A stretch of DNA of 46,612 bases. It comes from an uncultured Dialister sp. (GTDB taxonomy: Bacteria; Bacillota; Negativicutes; Veillonellales; Dialisteraceae). Where the stretch lies: positions 1 through 46,612 of the forward strand of contig CAKPQG010000019.1 in the NCBI GenBank assembly GCA_934178345.1, read 5' to 3'. The notes under the pieces were generated by a model. It was not told where the DNA came from. It saw only the letters and a list, made by a program, of their open reading frames with translations, and did not search any database. The number at the start of each line of letters is the position of its first letter. The first letter of the stretch is position 1. Of the stretch, positions 7,074-15,439 are shown piece after piece. Position numbers and translations under genes: made by a program.

Positions 7074-7103
7074 AAAAAAGGAGCCAGCTGCGCGGGCTCC
7101 TTT
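7074..7103 (-). terminator. Terminator of the LPS block's last gene
   Basis: On the minus strand GGAGCC and GGCTCC enclose a GC-rich loop and are followed by six Ts. It overlaps the stop codon at 7103-7105 and sits against the 14-unit heptad array. Confidence 0.75.
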
Positions 7104-7546
7104 CACACTTTTTTATGTCCTACATCTTCCGCTTTGACGATGCCAAGGTAGATGCATCCGATGATCCATGCCACGTAGTCATCCACCGGCACGGGGACGC
7201 TTCGCATCCCCTTGGGGATCAGACGCGCCAGACCTTTGGCAGGGTGGTCTTTCCAGTACCACTGCTCCCCCATTTCCGTCGTGTATTTCTCATCGACGAG
7301 CGTGACGGGGATCGCACGTCCGAGCTTCGCAAGAAGGGCTTCCGTCCGCTTCTGCATGACCTCATGGCGCGTGCCATTTCCCATGGCTACCGCAAGGAGA
7401 TCTTTCCCCATGAGCAGTCGTGGCAGCTCCTGCTCATAGTCCGCTGTACGGACGATGCATTTCTTTTCGAGCGTCCCATCCGTATGGACGAGTGCGACGC
7501 CTGTCTTATCCCGCCCGGGATCAATGGCGCAGAGGAGACCCTTCAT
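7103..7546 (-). CDS. RNase H-fold protein of the RuvX/YqgF superfamily (function unknown)
   Basis: The 147-residue protein opens with the strand-loop AIDPGRDKTGVALV (7-20), typical of RNase H-fold resolvase-like proteins, with the first catalytic-type Asp at residue 9. LVDEKYTTEMGE (about 83-94) could carry the second acidic site. It resembles RuvX/YqgF (pre-16S rRNA nuclease) but is too divergent to name. The ATG overlaps the stop of the DUF3084 gene by 4 bases, so the two are translationally coupled. A terminator follows at once. Confidence 0.65.
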   Translation of the reverse strand: MKGLLCAIDPGRDKTGVALVHTDGTLEKKCIVRTADYEQELPRLLMGKDLLAVAMGNGTRHEVMQKRTEALLAKLGRAIPVTLVDEKYTTEMGEQWYWKDHPAKGLARLIPKGMRSVPVPVDDYVAWIIGCIYLGIVKAEDVGHKKV

Positions 7547-8730
7547 GGACGCAACACCTCCACATCGATGGCCAGCGGGCCTTTCGTGTAGACATCGCTG
7601 TGTGCTGTCACCTTGAGTTCACACTGTCCGCTGCATTCCTTGACCTTCTGGATGACTTCGACAAGCTCCTGTCCGTCCAGGACGCCGACCTTGCCGGTGA
7701 TCGGATCCGGGAGAACCCCCTGCGCCTGCGCGTAGTGATTCAGATCCTGCAGGAAACGCAGCACCTGCATTTCATAGTTTCTGCTGTCTTTGTACTTATC
7801 CAGACCGCCTTTATAGATGACCTGTCCCTGTCTGAAGACGAGAAGGTTGTCATGGATGTCGAAATCTACCACGAGGCGTTCCCCTAAGATGAGGTTCTGC
7901 GCGGCAACGACACGGACGAGCTTTTTGTATTTGGCGCCTGTGACCTGTGCCACCGACTCATCAAAGTCCCTCTGGCTCATGCGGACAAGGTTCACACTCT
8001 CATCAGTGATGTTCAGTCTTTCCTTCAGCATGCCGTTGATGTCGGAGAGGACGCTCTTCAGCACCTCTCTAGATTTATTCTCATCCATATCTTCATCGAC
8101 CACGACGCTTGTCAGCACCTGGCCTGCCTGGAAGACCACCTGTCCTTCACGCAGCGCATAGATATTTTTGATGAGCTGCTCTTTTTCTTCATTCAGTGTC
8201 GCAATATTTCCTGTCAGCTCTTCGCGGATCTTTTCCAGCTCCGCAATGTCTTCTGCGGACTGCTCGACGCCGGCTTTTGCCTCATCATAGGCCTGCTGCA
8301 CGGAAGAGAGCTCGCTCTCCATATAGACGCGCTGCCCTTCGACTTCATTCAATCGCCGAGAAGTCTCTTCGGCCTTCTGGTTCACGTCTTCATACTCTTT
8401 GTTGCGCGCTTCGAGCTGCAGCTTACCCTTCTCAAGCTCGCGATTCTTGACTTTGATTTCCTGATTCAGATCCTGCATCTCGCTCTGCAGTTTGGAGAGA
8501 CCGAAGAGGGCGACACGGACATTTTCATTCACGACGGCCAGCACGGCGATGGTGAAGAAGGAAATCAGAATACCGGAAATGATCGTCACGATCACGGAGG
8601 TGTACTTCGGACGGAGCCCGAAGAGCGTCATCCGCTTCTTACCGACCTTCGATCCGATCCGATCTCCCAAAAAGGCGATCAGCCCGCCCATGGCGATCAG
8701 GATCAGGAACATGAATATGCCGATAAACAT
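7543..8730 (-). CDS. DUF3084-type membrane coiled-coil protein
   Basis: The 395-residue protein has two N-terminal membrane segments (about 3-20 and 47-68), a long charged coiled coil (about 75-200) and a C-terminal globular region with VFQAGQVLTSVVV and FDIHDNLLVFRQGQVIYKGG. This layout fits DUF3084 proteins, known mostly from cyanobacteria and Negativicutes; no function is established. The start ATG follows AAAGGAGGT. Its place after the lpt genes suggests an envelope role, which is inference. Confidence 0.75.
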   Translation of the reverse strand: MFIGIFMFLILIAMGGLIAFLGDRIGSKVGKKRMTLFGLRPKYTSVIVTIISGILISFFTIAVLAVVNENVRVALFGLSKLQSEMQDLNQEIKVKNRELEKGKLQLEARNKEYEDVNQKAEETSRRLNEVEGQRVYMESELSSVQQAYDEAKAGVEQSAEDIAELEKIREELTGNIATLNEEKEQLIKNIYALREGQVVFQAGQVLTSVVVDEDMDENKSREVLKSVLSDINGMLKERLNITDESVNLVRMSQRDFDESVAQVTGAKYKKLVRVVAAQNLILGERLVVDFDIHDNLLVFRQGQVIYKGGLDKYKDSRNYEMQVLRFLQDLNHYAQAQGVLPDPITGKVGVLDGQELVEVIQKVKECSGQCELKVTAHSDVYTKGPLAIDVEVLRP

Positions 8731-8754
8731 AGTAAACCTCCTTTGCGATGAAAA

Positions 8755-9030
8755 ATGGGTTCAGGGTTAGCCCGTGAGGCGTGCTGCCCCTAGATTACGG
8801 TTGAAAGCCCTGCTCGAATGAGGAATTAAGAATGAGGAATGGTGGTGCGGCGCATAAAAATCAGAAGCGCCGCGGAATTTTTATAGAGCTTCGCGCCATC
8901 GTCATCAGAAGCATTGGCGAGAGATCCCTTTGCAGGACAGTCAGTATTCCCCTAACTGCGCTATTGCAATCACCGCTTGCTCCTAATCCCTAGATACTAA
9001 TCCCTAGTCACCAGTCACCAGTCACTAGTG
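8755..9030. repeat. Composite heptad/hairpin repeat
   Basis: The gap between DUF3084 and lptF/G holds no gene. Modules are GGTTCAGGGTTAGCCCGTGA near 8758, GAGGAAT-type heptads (about 8820-8840), the hairpin GCGGCGC (8847-8853) with GCGCCGC (8867-8873), a degenerate copy of the CATCGTCAT module (8898-8935), and heptads of CTAATCC and CAGTCAC type (about 8981-9030). The last array begins 14 bases after the lptF/G stop on the sense strand. Confidence 0.85.
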
Positions 9031-9040
9031 ACTTCAAACA

Positions 9041-10126
9041 CTACCGATCTGCTCTTCGGATCAAGAGACAGCCCATGGCGAGGGCGATGAAGTTTGGCAG
9101 CCAGACGGCCCAGAAAGGCGGGAGCATGTGGCCCTTGCCCAGCGCTTCGAGGAATGTCATGATGGCGTAATAGACGAAAATAATAACCACGGAGAGGCCA
9201 AAGCCGATGGAGGAAGAGGAACGCTGCTTCTGCACGCCCAAGGGGGCGCCGACCAGAGCAAAGACGAAGCTGGCCATCGGCAGCGAGAAGCGACGATAGA
9301 CTTCCATGATGACGCCGGTCGCATCCGCATGCGCCGCGGTGTAAGCCTTCTGCGTGACGAGGAGTTCGCGGATGGTCATTTCATCGAGCTTTTTGGACTC
9401 ACGCGGGATTTCTGAAGGCGACATGGCATACGGGATTTCCTGACTCTCGAAATGCATCATGCGTTCCACGCCTTCTCCGGTAAGATCGTAAATGATCCCA
9501 TCACTCATGCGCCACACGCCATCCCGCCAGACAGCCTTCGGTGCATTCTCGACATGGATGACTTTTTCATCTTCAAATTCCTGCACGGTGATGTTTTCCA
9601 GTTCTTTGGTATTCGGATTGTAGCGGCGCGCATAGAGAAGGTGGGCGATCTTGCCGTTCTGCACATCGCGGATGACGACGTGATCCGTCACGCCCGGGTT
9701 CAGGTTCTTTTTGATTTCCGTATTCACCACATAGTCATACTCGCGGTTTGTCCAAGGCACGACGTATTCATTGAAGGCAACGGCACAGAGGGAAATCAGA
9801 AACGCTACCAGAAAGACTGGCAGCGCGAGGCGGAAGAAGCTCTGCCCCGAGGTACGCATGACGATGAGCTCGCTCGCCCCGGATAAGCGGGAAAAGCACA
9901 TGAGCGAGCCTAAGAGTACAGCCATCGGGAAAGTATAGACGATGATGCGCGGCAGCGCGAGGATGAACACTTTGACTGCCGATATCGCAGACGCCCCATA
10001 CTGGGAGACAAAGCCAGCGATCTTCAGAAGCGTATCTGCCCCGAGAAAGATCGCTGTGAAGGCGGCAACGCCAAATAAAAAGGGAGCCAAAAATTCTTTT
10101 AATACGTACTTGTCCAGAAGTCTCAT
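9041..10126 (-). CDS. LptF/LptG-family LPS export permease
   Basis: This 361-residue inner-membrane protein is the permease of the LptB2FG transporter, which extracts LPS from the inner membrane and passes it to LptC and LptA. It has three N-terminal membrane segments (within 10-125), a periplasmic beta-jellyroll-like region (about 135-260) and three C-terminal segments (about 275-358). The N-terminus MRLLDKYVLKEFLAPFLFG and the region MEVYRRFSLPMASFVFALVGAPLG are typical. Only one such gene is present here, so it may form a homodimer or have a partner elsewhere. ATG with GGGAGGA, 31 bp after lptB. Confidence 0.93.
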   Translation of the reverse strand: MRLLDKYVLKEFLAPFLFGVAAFTAIFLGADTLLKIAGFVSQYGASAISAVKVFILALPRIIVYTFPMAVLLGSLMCFSRLSGASELIVMRTSGQSFFRLALPVFLVAFLISLCAVAFNEYVVPWTNREYDYVVNTEIKKNLNPGVTDHVVIRDVQNGKIAHLLYARRYNPNTKELENITVQEFEDEKVIHVENAPKAVWRDGVWRMSDGIIYDLTGEGVERMMHFESQEIPYAMSPSEIPRESKKLDEMTIRELLVTQKAYTAAHADATGVIMEVYRRFSLPMASFVFALVGAPLGVQKQRSSSSIGFGLSVVIIFVYYAIMTFLEALGKGHMLPPFWAVWLPNFIALAMGCLLIRRADR

Positions 10127-10157
10127 CAGAACTTTCCTCCCTGTCTTTCTTCTTGAA

Positions 10158-10880
10158 TCATAAGCTGAAATTTTCCCCCAAATAATGTTTCCTTGCTGTG
10201 GGGTTCACAGCGATATCATCTGCCTTCCCGGAAAGCAGGATCTTGCCGTCGGAGAGGATGTAGGCGTTGTCTACGATGCGCAGCGTCTCACGGACATTGT
10301 GATCCGTGATGAGGATGCCGATGCCTCGTGTCTTGAGGTGCATGACAACACTTTGGATATCCTCGACCGCCAGAGGATCGACACCGGCGAATGGTTCATC
10401 CAGCAGGATGAAGGAGGGATCGAGCGTGAGGGAACGCGCGATTTCCACGCGCCGCCGCTCACCGCCGGAGAGCGCATCGCCCCGAGTGTCTTTGACATGG
10501 GTGATATGGAATTCTTCCAGCAGCGCTTCCGCTTTTTCTACCTTCTCCTTCTCGCTGAGATCCCGGCGGGTCTCCAGGAGGGACATCAGGTTATCCCAGA
10601 CGGTCATCTTTCGGAATATGGAGGCTTCCTGCGGCAGGTAGCCGATCCCGAACTGGTGGCGCTGGTGGATGGGCATCCCGGAAATGGAACGCCCGTCTAC
10701 GGTCACATCGCCCTCATCCGGCTGGATGATGCCGACGATCATATAGAAGGTGGTCGTCTTGCCTGCCCCGTTCGGTCCCAGAAGACCGACGATGGAACCC
10801 TGCTCGACTTCTACATTCACGTGATCGACAACGGTGCGGCTGCCGTAGCGCTTGATCAAATCATGAGTTTCTATCTTCAT
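10158..10880 (-). CDS. lptB: LPS export ABC transporter ATPase LptB
   Basis: LptB is the cytoplasmic ATPase that powers LPS transport. The 240 residues show Walker A GPNGAGKT (35-42), Q-loop YLPQ (81-84), signature LSGGE (137-141) and Walker B FILLDEPF (157-164), followed by the LptB-typical AGVDP. The ATG overlaps the lptA stop by 4 bases (ATGA), showing translational coupling. The order lptC-lptA-lptB-lptF/G matches the pathway order. Confidence 0.96.
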   Translation of the reverse strand: MKIETHDLIKRYGSRTVVDHVNVEVEQGSIVGLLGPNGAGKTTTFYMIVGIIQPDEGDVTVDGRSISGMPIHQRHQFGIGYLPQEASIFRKMTVWDNLMSLLETRRDLSEKEKVEKAEALLEEFHITHVKDTRGDALSGGERRRVEIARSLTLDPSFILLDEPFAGVDPLAVEDIQSVVMHLKTRGIGILITDHNVRETLRIVDNAYILSDGKILLSGKADDIAVNPTARKHYLGENFSL

Positions 10881-11719
10881 TTGTTATCCTTGATTTCTAA
10901 CGGGCTGCCTGCATATTCGGGACGGCCGGCGATCGGTGTCGCCTGATTGACCGGCCCCGCGGGAACCGATGGCTGAGAGTCTCCCTCTCCGCCTTCGTCC
11001 GACGGGCTCTTGGTATTCGTAATGGTGATGGTGCTGCGGCCTGTCGTCTCGACGACCTTGTCCGCATCACGGAGCACAAGCTCCGGTCCTTCAAAGGTAT
11101 TGCCATTCTGGTTCACCCACGCATTGCCGGAAAGCACCATCTTTCCGTCGGTGCCATCCTGTCCGGAACGGGTATAGACAGCCTGATCCCCAAAGCCCAC
11201 CGCGTTGTTTGCTGTGCTGGTGAGATTCACGCCGCCGGTCGCAACGACCTTGATCTGCTTCAGATTGCCCTCGATATGCGGCGCAGAAAGGCTGCCGTCA
11301 GCCGTCTCCAGATAGCCATTGCCTTCGATCTTGCCAAATCCCGTACCCGCATTGTACATCACGTCGTCTCCTCGAAGGACGCGATGCTCCGCATGGTCTA
11401 CGAAGTCCACGCCGCCGATGCCGCGGGCGGTCTTGTCTTTATAGAGGTACATTTTCTCTGCGATGAGCGTGCTCTCTTCTTTGACATATTTCACGCCGCC
11501 TTCCAGAAAAGCACTCCGATCTTCGAAATGATATTCCCCATTCGTGCCTGTGATGGTAGCGCCTTCATTGGCGTGAATCACCACATTTCCTTTCGCGCTG
11601 ACCACCTTGGTCTTGCCGTCGTAGGTCAGTACGTCAGCTGTGATGTCATCGGCCATCGCCGTCCCCATCGCGCCCAAACTTACGGCTGCCAGCATGAGTG
11701 CTGTATAGAAAGTTTTCAC
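10877..11719 (-). CDS. lptA: LptA/OstA-like periplasmic LPS-binding protein
   Basis: LptA proteins form the periplasmic bridge that carries LPS to the outer membrane. A signal peptide (1-23, ending AMA) precedes an OstA domain: DDITADVLTYDGKTKVVSAKGNV is the typical first strand repeat and similar strands follow to about residue 225. At 280 residues it is clearly longer than the roughly 185 of E. coli LptA. The extra length includes a Pro/Gly/Ser-rich tail (about 230-280). The start is GTG with AGGAGG, overlapping the lptC stop by 4 bases. Confidence 0.9.
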   Translation of the reverse strand: MKTFYTALMLAAVSLGAMGTAMADDITADVLTYDGKTKVVSAKGNVVIHANEGATITGTNGEYHFEDRSAFLEGGVKYVKEESTLIAEKMYLYKDKTARGIGGVDFVDHAEHRVLRGDDVMYNAGTGFGKIEGNGYLETADGSLSAPHIEGNLKQIKVVATGGVNLTSTANNAVGFGDQAVYTRSGQDGTDGKMVLSGNAWVNQNGNTFEGPELVLRDADKVVETTGRSTITITNTKSPSDEGGEGDSQPSVPAGPVNQATPIAGRPEYAGSPLEIKDNK

Positions 11720-12261
11720 TGTGCATCCTCCTTATCTGCCAGTCTCGCATGGCCTTTCGCTGTGATCTTCTCCAGTACGCGATCTGCCGTGAAGCTGTCT
11801 GCGGTCAGTACGCGGCCATCCTTTTCTGCCGTGAAGAATTCATCGGTCGAAAGAATGTCTGTATTGCCATCGTAGGTCAGGTTCTTCGCATGAAGCACCA
11901 TGCCGTCGCTTGACGTGCCTTCTACATGCCCCTCGACATGGACCTTCTTCTGCTTCCTGTCGTAGTGTCCCCGATCGGCATTGAGCTTCAGCTCATTGCC
12001 ATCTTTCAGGAAATATGCTTCGATGCCTTCCATGTCGGCTGAGTTCTTATCCCGGCTCATGGTGACATGCTTCGCCTTGATACGCCAGACAGACTGTCCA
12101 TCCTTGTCTTCCTTCATTTCAATGTTGGAAAACTCCATGGCCGGCCCGCCGGACTTGGCGCTTCCCTTTTCCTGATGGTCATCCTTAAAAAGGAAATAGA
12201 TGCCAAGCACTGCCAGAAGGATGACGAGTACGATGAGGATGCTTTTTCTATTTCTGCTCAC
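11716..12261 (-). CDS. lptC: LPS export protein LptC
   Basis: LptC is anchored in the inner membrane and hands LPS from LptB2FG to LptA. The 181 residues have one N-terminal anchor (about 7-25) and a periplasmic OstA-like fold: ADRGHYDRKQKKVHVEGHV, LHAKNLTYDGNTDILST and LEKITAKGHARL are the repeating strands. The start is GTG with GGAGG, overlapping the preceding acyltransferase stop by 4 bases. Confidence 0.92.
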   Translation of the reverse strand: MSRNRKSILIVLVILLAVLGIYFLFKDDHQEKGSAKSGGPAMEFSNIEMKEDKDGQSVWRIKAKHVTMSRDKNSADMEGIEAYFLKDGNELKLNADRGHYDRKQKKVHVEGHVEGTSSDGMVLHAKNLTYDGNTDILSTDEFFTAEKDGRVLTADSFTADRVLEKITAKGHARLADKEDAQ

Positions 12262-13244
12262 GACTTGCCTCCTCTGGTTTCATTCCAGTCTTCGCTGATG
12301 CCGGGGGCGAAACGCTTCTTCTCTTCCTCCGTCAGCTCCATATACATCTTAATGCGTCCCGGCCGCGTCCAGAAGAGATGCTGGAACCAGAGCCAGTCAG
12401 TGGGATGTTCCTTGATGAAATCTTCCATGATCGTCGCCATCTTTTGTGCATTCGTCATGAGATCCCTCTTCGTATCCCCGGTCTCTTCATAATAGAACGG
12501 CTTGCCAATACAGATCGTATGCCCCTTCCCGCCTTCATTTCTCACGATGAAGAGCGGCAGGATCGGCGCCTTGAATTTTCTGGCAAAGACGCAGGGTCCC
12601 TGCGGGAAGGAGAAGACGCGGTTCATAAAGAGCACGGGAATCCCTGTCTCATCCCCGTCCTTATCGGAGAGAAAGCCCAGAATGTGATTCTTCTTCATCG
12701 AGCGCGCCGCTGCGATCATTTCATAGCCGCCCGTCCCGGTGAGGAAGATGTGCTGCCCTGCGCGGGCGCGGTAGTCATTGATGATCCGCATCAGAGCGTC
12801 ATCGGCCTGCTTCTTTCCGATCGCTGAGGTGTCATAATCATGAAGCGCAAGACCGGCACCGAGCCATTCCCAGTTCCCCATATGCGCCGTCAGACCGACA
12901 ATGCCCTTCCCTTCGGCATACGCCGCCTCCAGGTACTCCGGATGATCGATTTTCACATAATCATCGATATGATCCTTTTCCTTACAGAGACGCGGCATGT
13001 ACATCATTTCCATCGCGGACATGCCGATGTGCTCGTACACCTTGTGAAGCAGCTTCTCTGCCTCCTCGCGGCGGATGCCCATGCCCCGCATCATCTGCTC
13101 GATCCCGCGGTTTCTCTGCTTGGCTATGCGGTTCATGATGCATGGCCCCAAAACGCGGCCGATGGACAGGATCCGATCATAGGACATCCTGCACAGCAGG
13201 TGGCTGATGCCCTTCAAGAGTCCATATCGTACATTGAATAACAT
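12258..13244 (-). CDS. Lipid A secondary acyltransferase (LpxL/HtrB family)
   Basis: This 328-residue membrane-associated enzyme would transfer an acyl chain onto a hydroxyacyl group of (Kdo-)lipid A. The catalytic HX4E motif is HMGNWE (121-126), and the FLSDKDGDETGIPVLFMNR region with FPQGP fits the LpxL/LpxM substrate pocket. It is the only late acyltransferase seen here, and which position it acylates cannot be told. The Shine-Dalgarno is weak. It starts the tightly overlapping lpxL-like/lptC/lptA/lptB unit. Confidence 0.9.
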   Translation of the reverse strand: MLFNVRYGLLKGISHLLCRMSYDRILSIGRVLGPCIMNRIAKQRNRGIEQMMRGMGIRREEAEKLLHKVYEHIGMSAMEMMYMPRLCKEKDHIDDYVKIDHPEYLEAAYAEGKGIVGLTAHMGNWEWLGAGLALHDYDTSAIGKKQADDALMRIINDYRARAGQHIFLTGTGGYEMIAAARSMKKNHILGFLSDKDGDETGIPVLFMNRVFSFPQGPCVFARKFKAPILPLFIVRNEGGKGHTICIGKPFYYEETGDTKRDLMTNAQKMATIMEDFIKEHPTDWLWFQHLFWTRPGRIKMYMELTEEEKKRFAPGISEDWNETRGGKS

Positions 13245-13281
13245 GGCTGATTCTTCTTTCCAAATATAAAGGGAATAAAAT

Positions 13282-13587
13282 AGGGTTCAAGGTTCAAGGT
13301 TCAGGGTTCAGGGTTCAGGGTTCAAGATTACCTGTAAAGCGTGCTGACCCTTGCATGAGAAGTGAGAAATGGTGGTGCGGCGCATAAAAATCAGAAGCGC
13401 CACGGAGTATAAATAGGGCGATGCCCGAAAGTCTCTCGATAGCAGGTTTCCCATTTTAAACTTTCCAAACATTGCCACCTGACCGCGAATGACAAAGATT
13501 TTTCGCTTCGCTCGAAATGACGATACGGGAGTCTAATGTCTTCTAGTCTCCTAGTCACCAGTCACTAGTCACTAGTCACCAGTCACT
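13282..13587. repeat. Composite heptad/hairpin repeat with a CATCGTCAT-module copy
   Basis: This 377-bp gap has no gene. Modules are a GGTTCAA/GGTTCAG tract (13282-13328), GAGAAAT repeats, the hairpin GCGGCGC (13377-13383) with an imperfect partner GCGCCAC (13397-13403), GGGCGATGCCC near 13417, a copy of the 4760-type element end (about 13437-13533, minus orientation), and heptads TAGTCAC/CAGTCAC (about 13551-13587). The array begins about 35 bases after the kdsC stop. Confidence 0.85.
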
Positions 13588-13621
13588 CAAGATTCCTAAT
13601 TCCACAATCGAGCAGCGCTTC

Positions 13622-14158
13622 TCACTGCACGAGATCTTCCTGATCGATTTCTTGGAAGGAATACACCGCTTCTTCCCAGCGTCCCTGAGATTTCAGGATG
13701 CACTCGATAAATTCACGCGCGGCCCCGCGGCCGCCGTTATATGCCGAGACAAAGTCTGCGGCGGACTGGTTCTCCTCGCAGCCGTCTGCCGGACAGCCCG
13801 AGAGCCCCACGAAGGAGAAAAGCGGCAGGTCATTCAGGTCATCGCCCATGTACGCCGCCTCATCCCACGAAAGGCCTCTCTCTTTCAGGAGCGAATGCAT
13901 GGCAGAGACCTTGTGCTTGATGCCCATGAGGACGAAATCACAGGCGAGCTCTTTCGCGCGCGCTTCTACGATCGGTGAAGTCCTCCCTGTGATGAAACCG
14001 ACTGCATAGCCCATGCGGTGAGCAAGAGAAATCGCCAGTCCGTCGTGCGCGTTGAAAAGTTTATATGCCTCACCGGCAGGCCCCATGACGAGCGTCCCGT
14101 CAGTCAATGTGCCATCGACATCAAAAGCGATGAGCTTCACCTGTTCCGCGCCGATCAT
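13622..14158 (-). CDS. kdsC: 3-deoxy-D-manno-octulosonate 8-phosphate phosphatase KdsC
   Basis: KdsC removes phosphate from Kdo-8-phosphate, the third step to CMP-Kdo. It is a cap-less HAD phosphatase of about 178 residues: FDVDGTLTDG carries the nucleophile and acid Asp, then FITGRTS, and MGDDLND carries the metal-binding Asp pair. I choose ATG at 14158, which overlaps the kdsD stop by one base; GTG directly before it is also possible. It is coupled to kdsD, the enzyme two steps earlier. Confidence 0.94.
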   Translation of the reverse strand: MIGAEQVKLIAFDVDGTLTDGTLVMGPAGEAYKLFNAHDGLAISLAHRMGYAVGFITGRTSPIVEARAKELACDFVLMGIKHKVSAMHSLLKERGLSWDEAAYMGDDLNDLPLFSFVGLSGCPADGCEENQSAADFVSAYNGGRGAAREFIECILKSQGRWEEAVYSFQEIDQEDLVQ

Positions 14159-15129
14159 CACACGACCCCCTGCCGCAAAAGATCCGTGATATGCACCATG
14201 CCGATCGCCTTGCCTGCCTCATCACAGACAGGAAGCACGGTGATCGGATGCGGCTGGTGTTTCTCCATGATGTGCAAGGCTTCGGCCGCCAGTTTCTGCT
14301 CAGAAATCACCATCGGCGACTTCGTCATGACATCTCTCACGGGGAGCAGCAGAAAATCTTCCCCCTTCTCGAGGCCGCGGCGGACATCACCGTCCGTCAT
14401 GAGCCCCAGAAGCTGTCCGTCCCCATCCGTCACAGATACAGCGCCGAGCCCTTTATCTGTCATCACAAAGAGCGCATCCTTGACCGAAGCCAGTTCATGG
14501 ATCAAAGGATTGTCCTCGCCTTTGTGCATCACCATTTCGACGGTCAGAAGCAAACGCTTGCCGAGGGATCCGCCCGGATGGAAAATCGCGAAATTATCTG
14601 CCGTGAAATGATGGCGCTCCATCAAAGAGACGGCAAGTGCATCTCCCAGAGCCAGAGCAGCCGTCGTCGAGCTCGTCGGAGCGAGCCCCAGACTGTCTGC
14701 TTCTTTTTCGACGCCCGCATCGAGCACCGCGTCCGCATTCCTTGCGAGTGTCGAATTCTTTTTCCCGACGACCGCGATGAGCTTTGCCCCGATGCGCTTC
14801 AGAGATGGGAGAATATTCAGTACCTCTCCCGTTTCCCCGCTATTCGAATACGCGATGACCACATCATCGGCTGTCACCATGCCAAGATCCCCATGAATGC
14901 CTTCTGCCGGATGCAGGAAAAAAGCCGGCGTCCCTGTGCTCGCCATGGTCGCTGCCACTTTCCGAGCGATATGGCCTGATTTTCCCATACCCGTCAGTAC
15001 CACGCGCCCCTTGGACGCTTCGATCAGGCAAACGGCTTTTTCAAATTCGCCGTCCAGATGATCCACCAGAGAAAGGACAGCGGCTGCTTCATCCCGAAGC
15101 ACCCGCGAAGCTGTTTCGATAACTGACAT
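14158..15129 (-). CDS. kdsD: Arabinose 5-phosphate isomerase KdsD
   Basis: KdsD converts ribulose 5-phosphate to arabinose 5-phosphate, the first Kdo precursor. The 323 residues hold an N-terminal SIS domain, with LTGMGKSGHIARK (45-57), STGTPAFFLHPAEGIHGDLG and SNSGETGE, and two C-terminal CBS domains (about 205-255 and 268-323; VMTKSPMVISEQKLAAEAL). The start ATG has AAGGAGG. It begins a two-gene kdsD-kdsC unit with a possible -10 box upstream. Confidence 0.95.
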   Translation of the reverse strand: MSVIETASRVLRDEAAAVLSLVDHLDGEFEKAVCLIEASKGRVVLTGMGKSGHIARKVAATMASTGTPAFFLHPAEGIHGDLGMVTADDVVIAYSNSGETGEVLNILPSLKRIGAKLIAVVGKKNSTLARNADAVLDAGVEKEADSLGLAPTSSTTAALALGDALAVSLMERHHFTADNFAIFHPGGSLGKRLLLTVEMVMHKGEDNPLIHELASVKDALFVMTDKGLGAVSVTDGDGQLLGLMTDGDVRRGLEKGEDFLLLPVRDVMTKSPMVISEQKLAAEALHIMEKHQPHPITVLPVCDEAGKAIGMVHITDLLRQGVV

Positions 15130-15167
15130 GATGCCTCCTTGGTCAACGCAAAATAAGTTTACACCTT

Positions 15168-15173
15168 ATTATA
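15168..15173 (-). promoter_or_regulatory. Possible -10 box of kdsD-kdsC
   Basis: TATAAT on the minus strand lies 39 bases before the kdsD ATG in an AT-rich stretch. No good -35 box is seen at 16-18 bases. Confidence 0.35.
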
Positions 15174-15201
15174 CAATATTCGAGGGAAAATAGTTATATT
15201 G

Positions 15202-15439
15202 AGGTTCAGGGTTAGCCCGTGGGGCGCGCTGCCCCATGATTACGAATTTGAATAAGGAATTAGGAATGAAGGTGGCGGCTTCGCCGCGAATATATATGGG
15301 GCGATGCCCGAAGGACGGAGGATAGAAGTCAGATGTCTAATGTCTGATGTCTCCTAGTCTCCTAGTCTAATCCCTAATCCCTAATCCCTAGCCACTAGTC
15401 ACCAGTCACCAGTCACCAGTCACTAGTCACTAGTTACTA
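15202..15439. repeat. Composite repeat with stop-anchored heptads (kdsA side)
   Basis: This gap has no gene. Modules are GGTTCAGGGTTAGCCCGTGG near 15204, TAGGAAT-type heptads, the short hairpin variant GCGGC TTC GCCGC (15275-15287), GGGGCGATGCCCGAAGG near 15298, GTCTAATGTCTGATGTCTCC, then CTAATCC and CAGTCAC/TAGTCAC heptads up to 15439. On the minus strand the kdsA stop TAG starts the first unit (TAGTAAC, then TAGTGAC). Confidence 0.85.
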
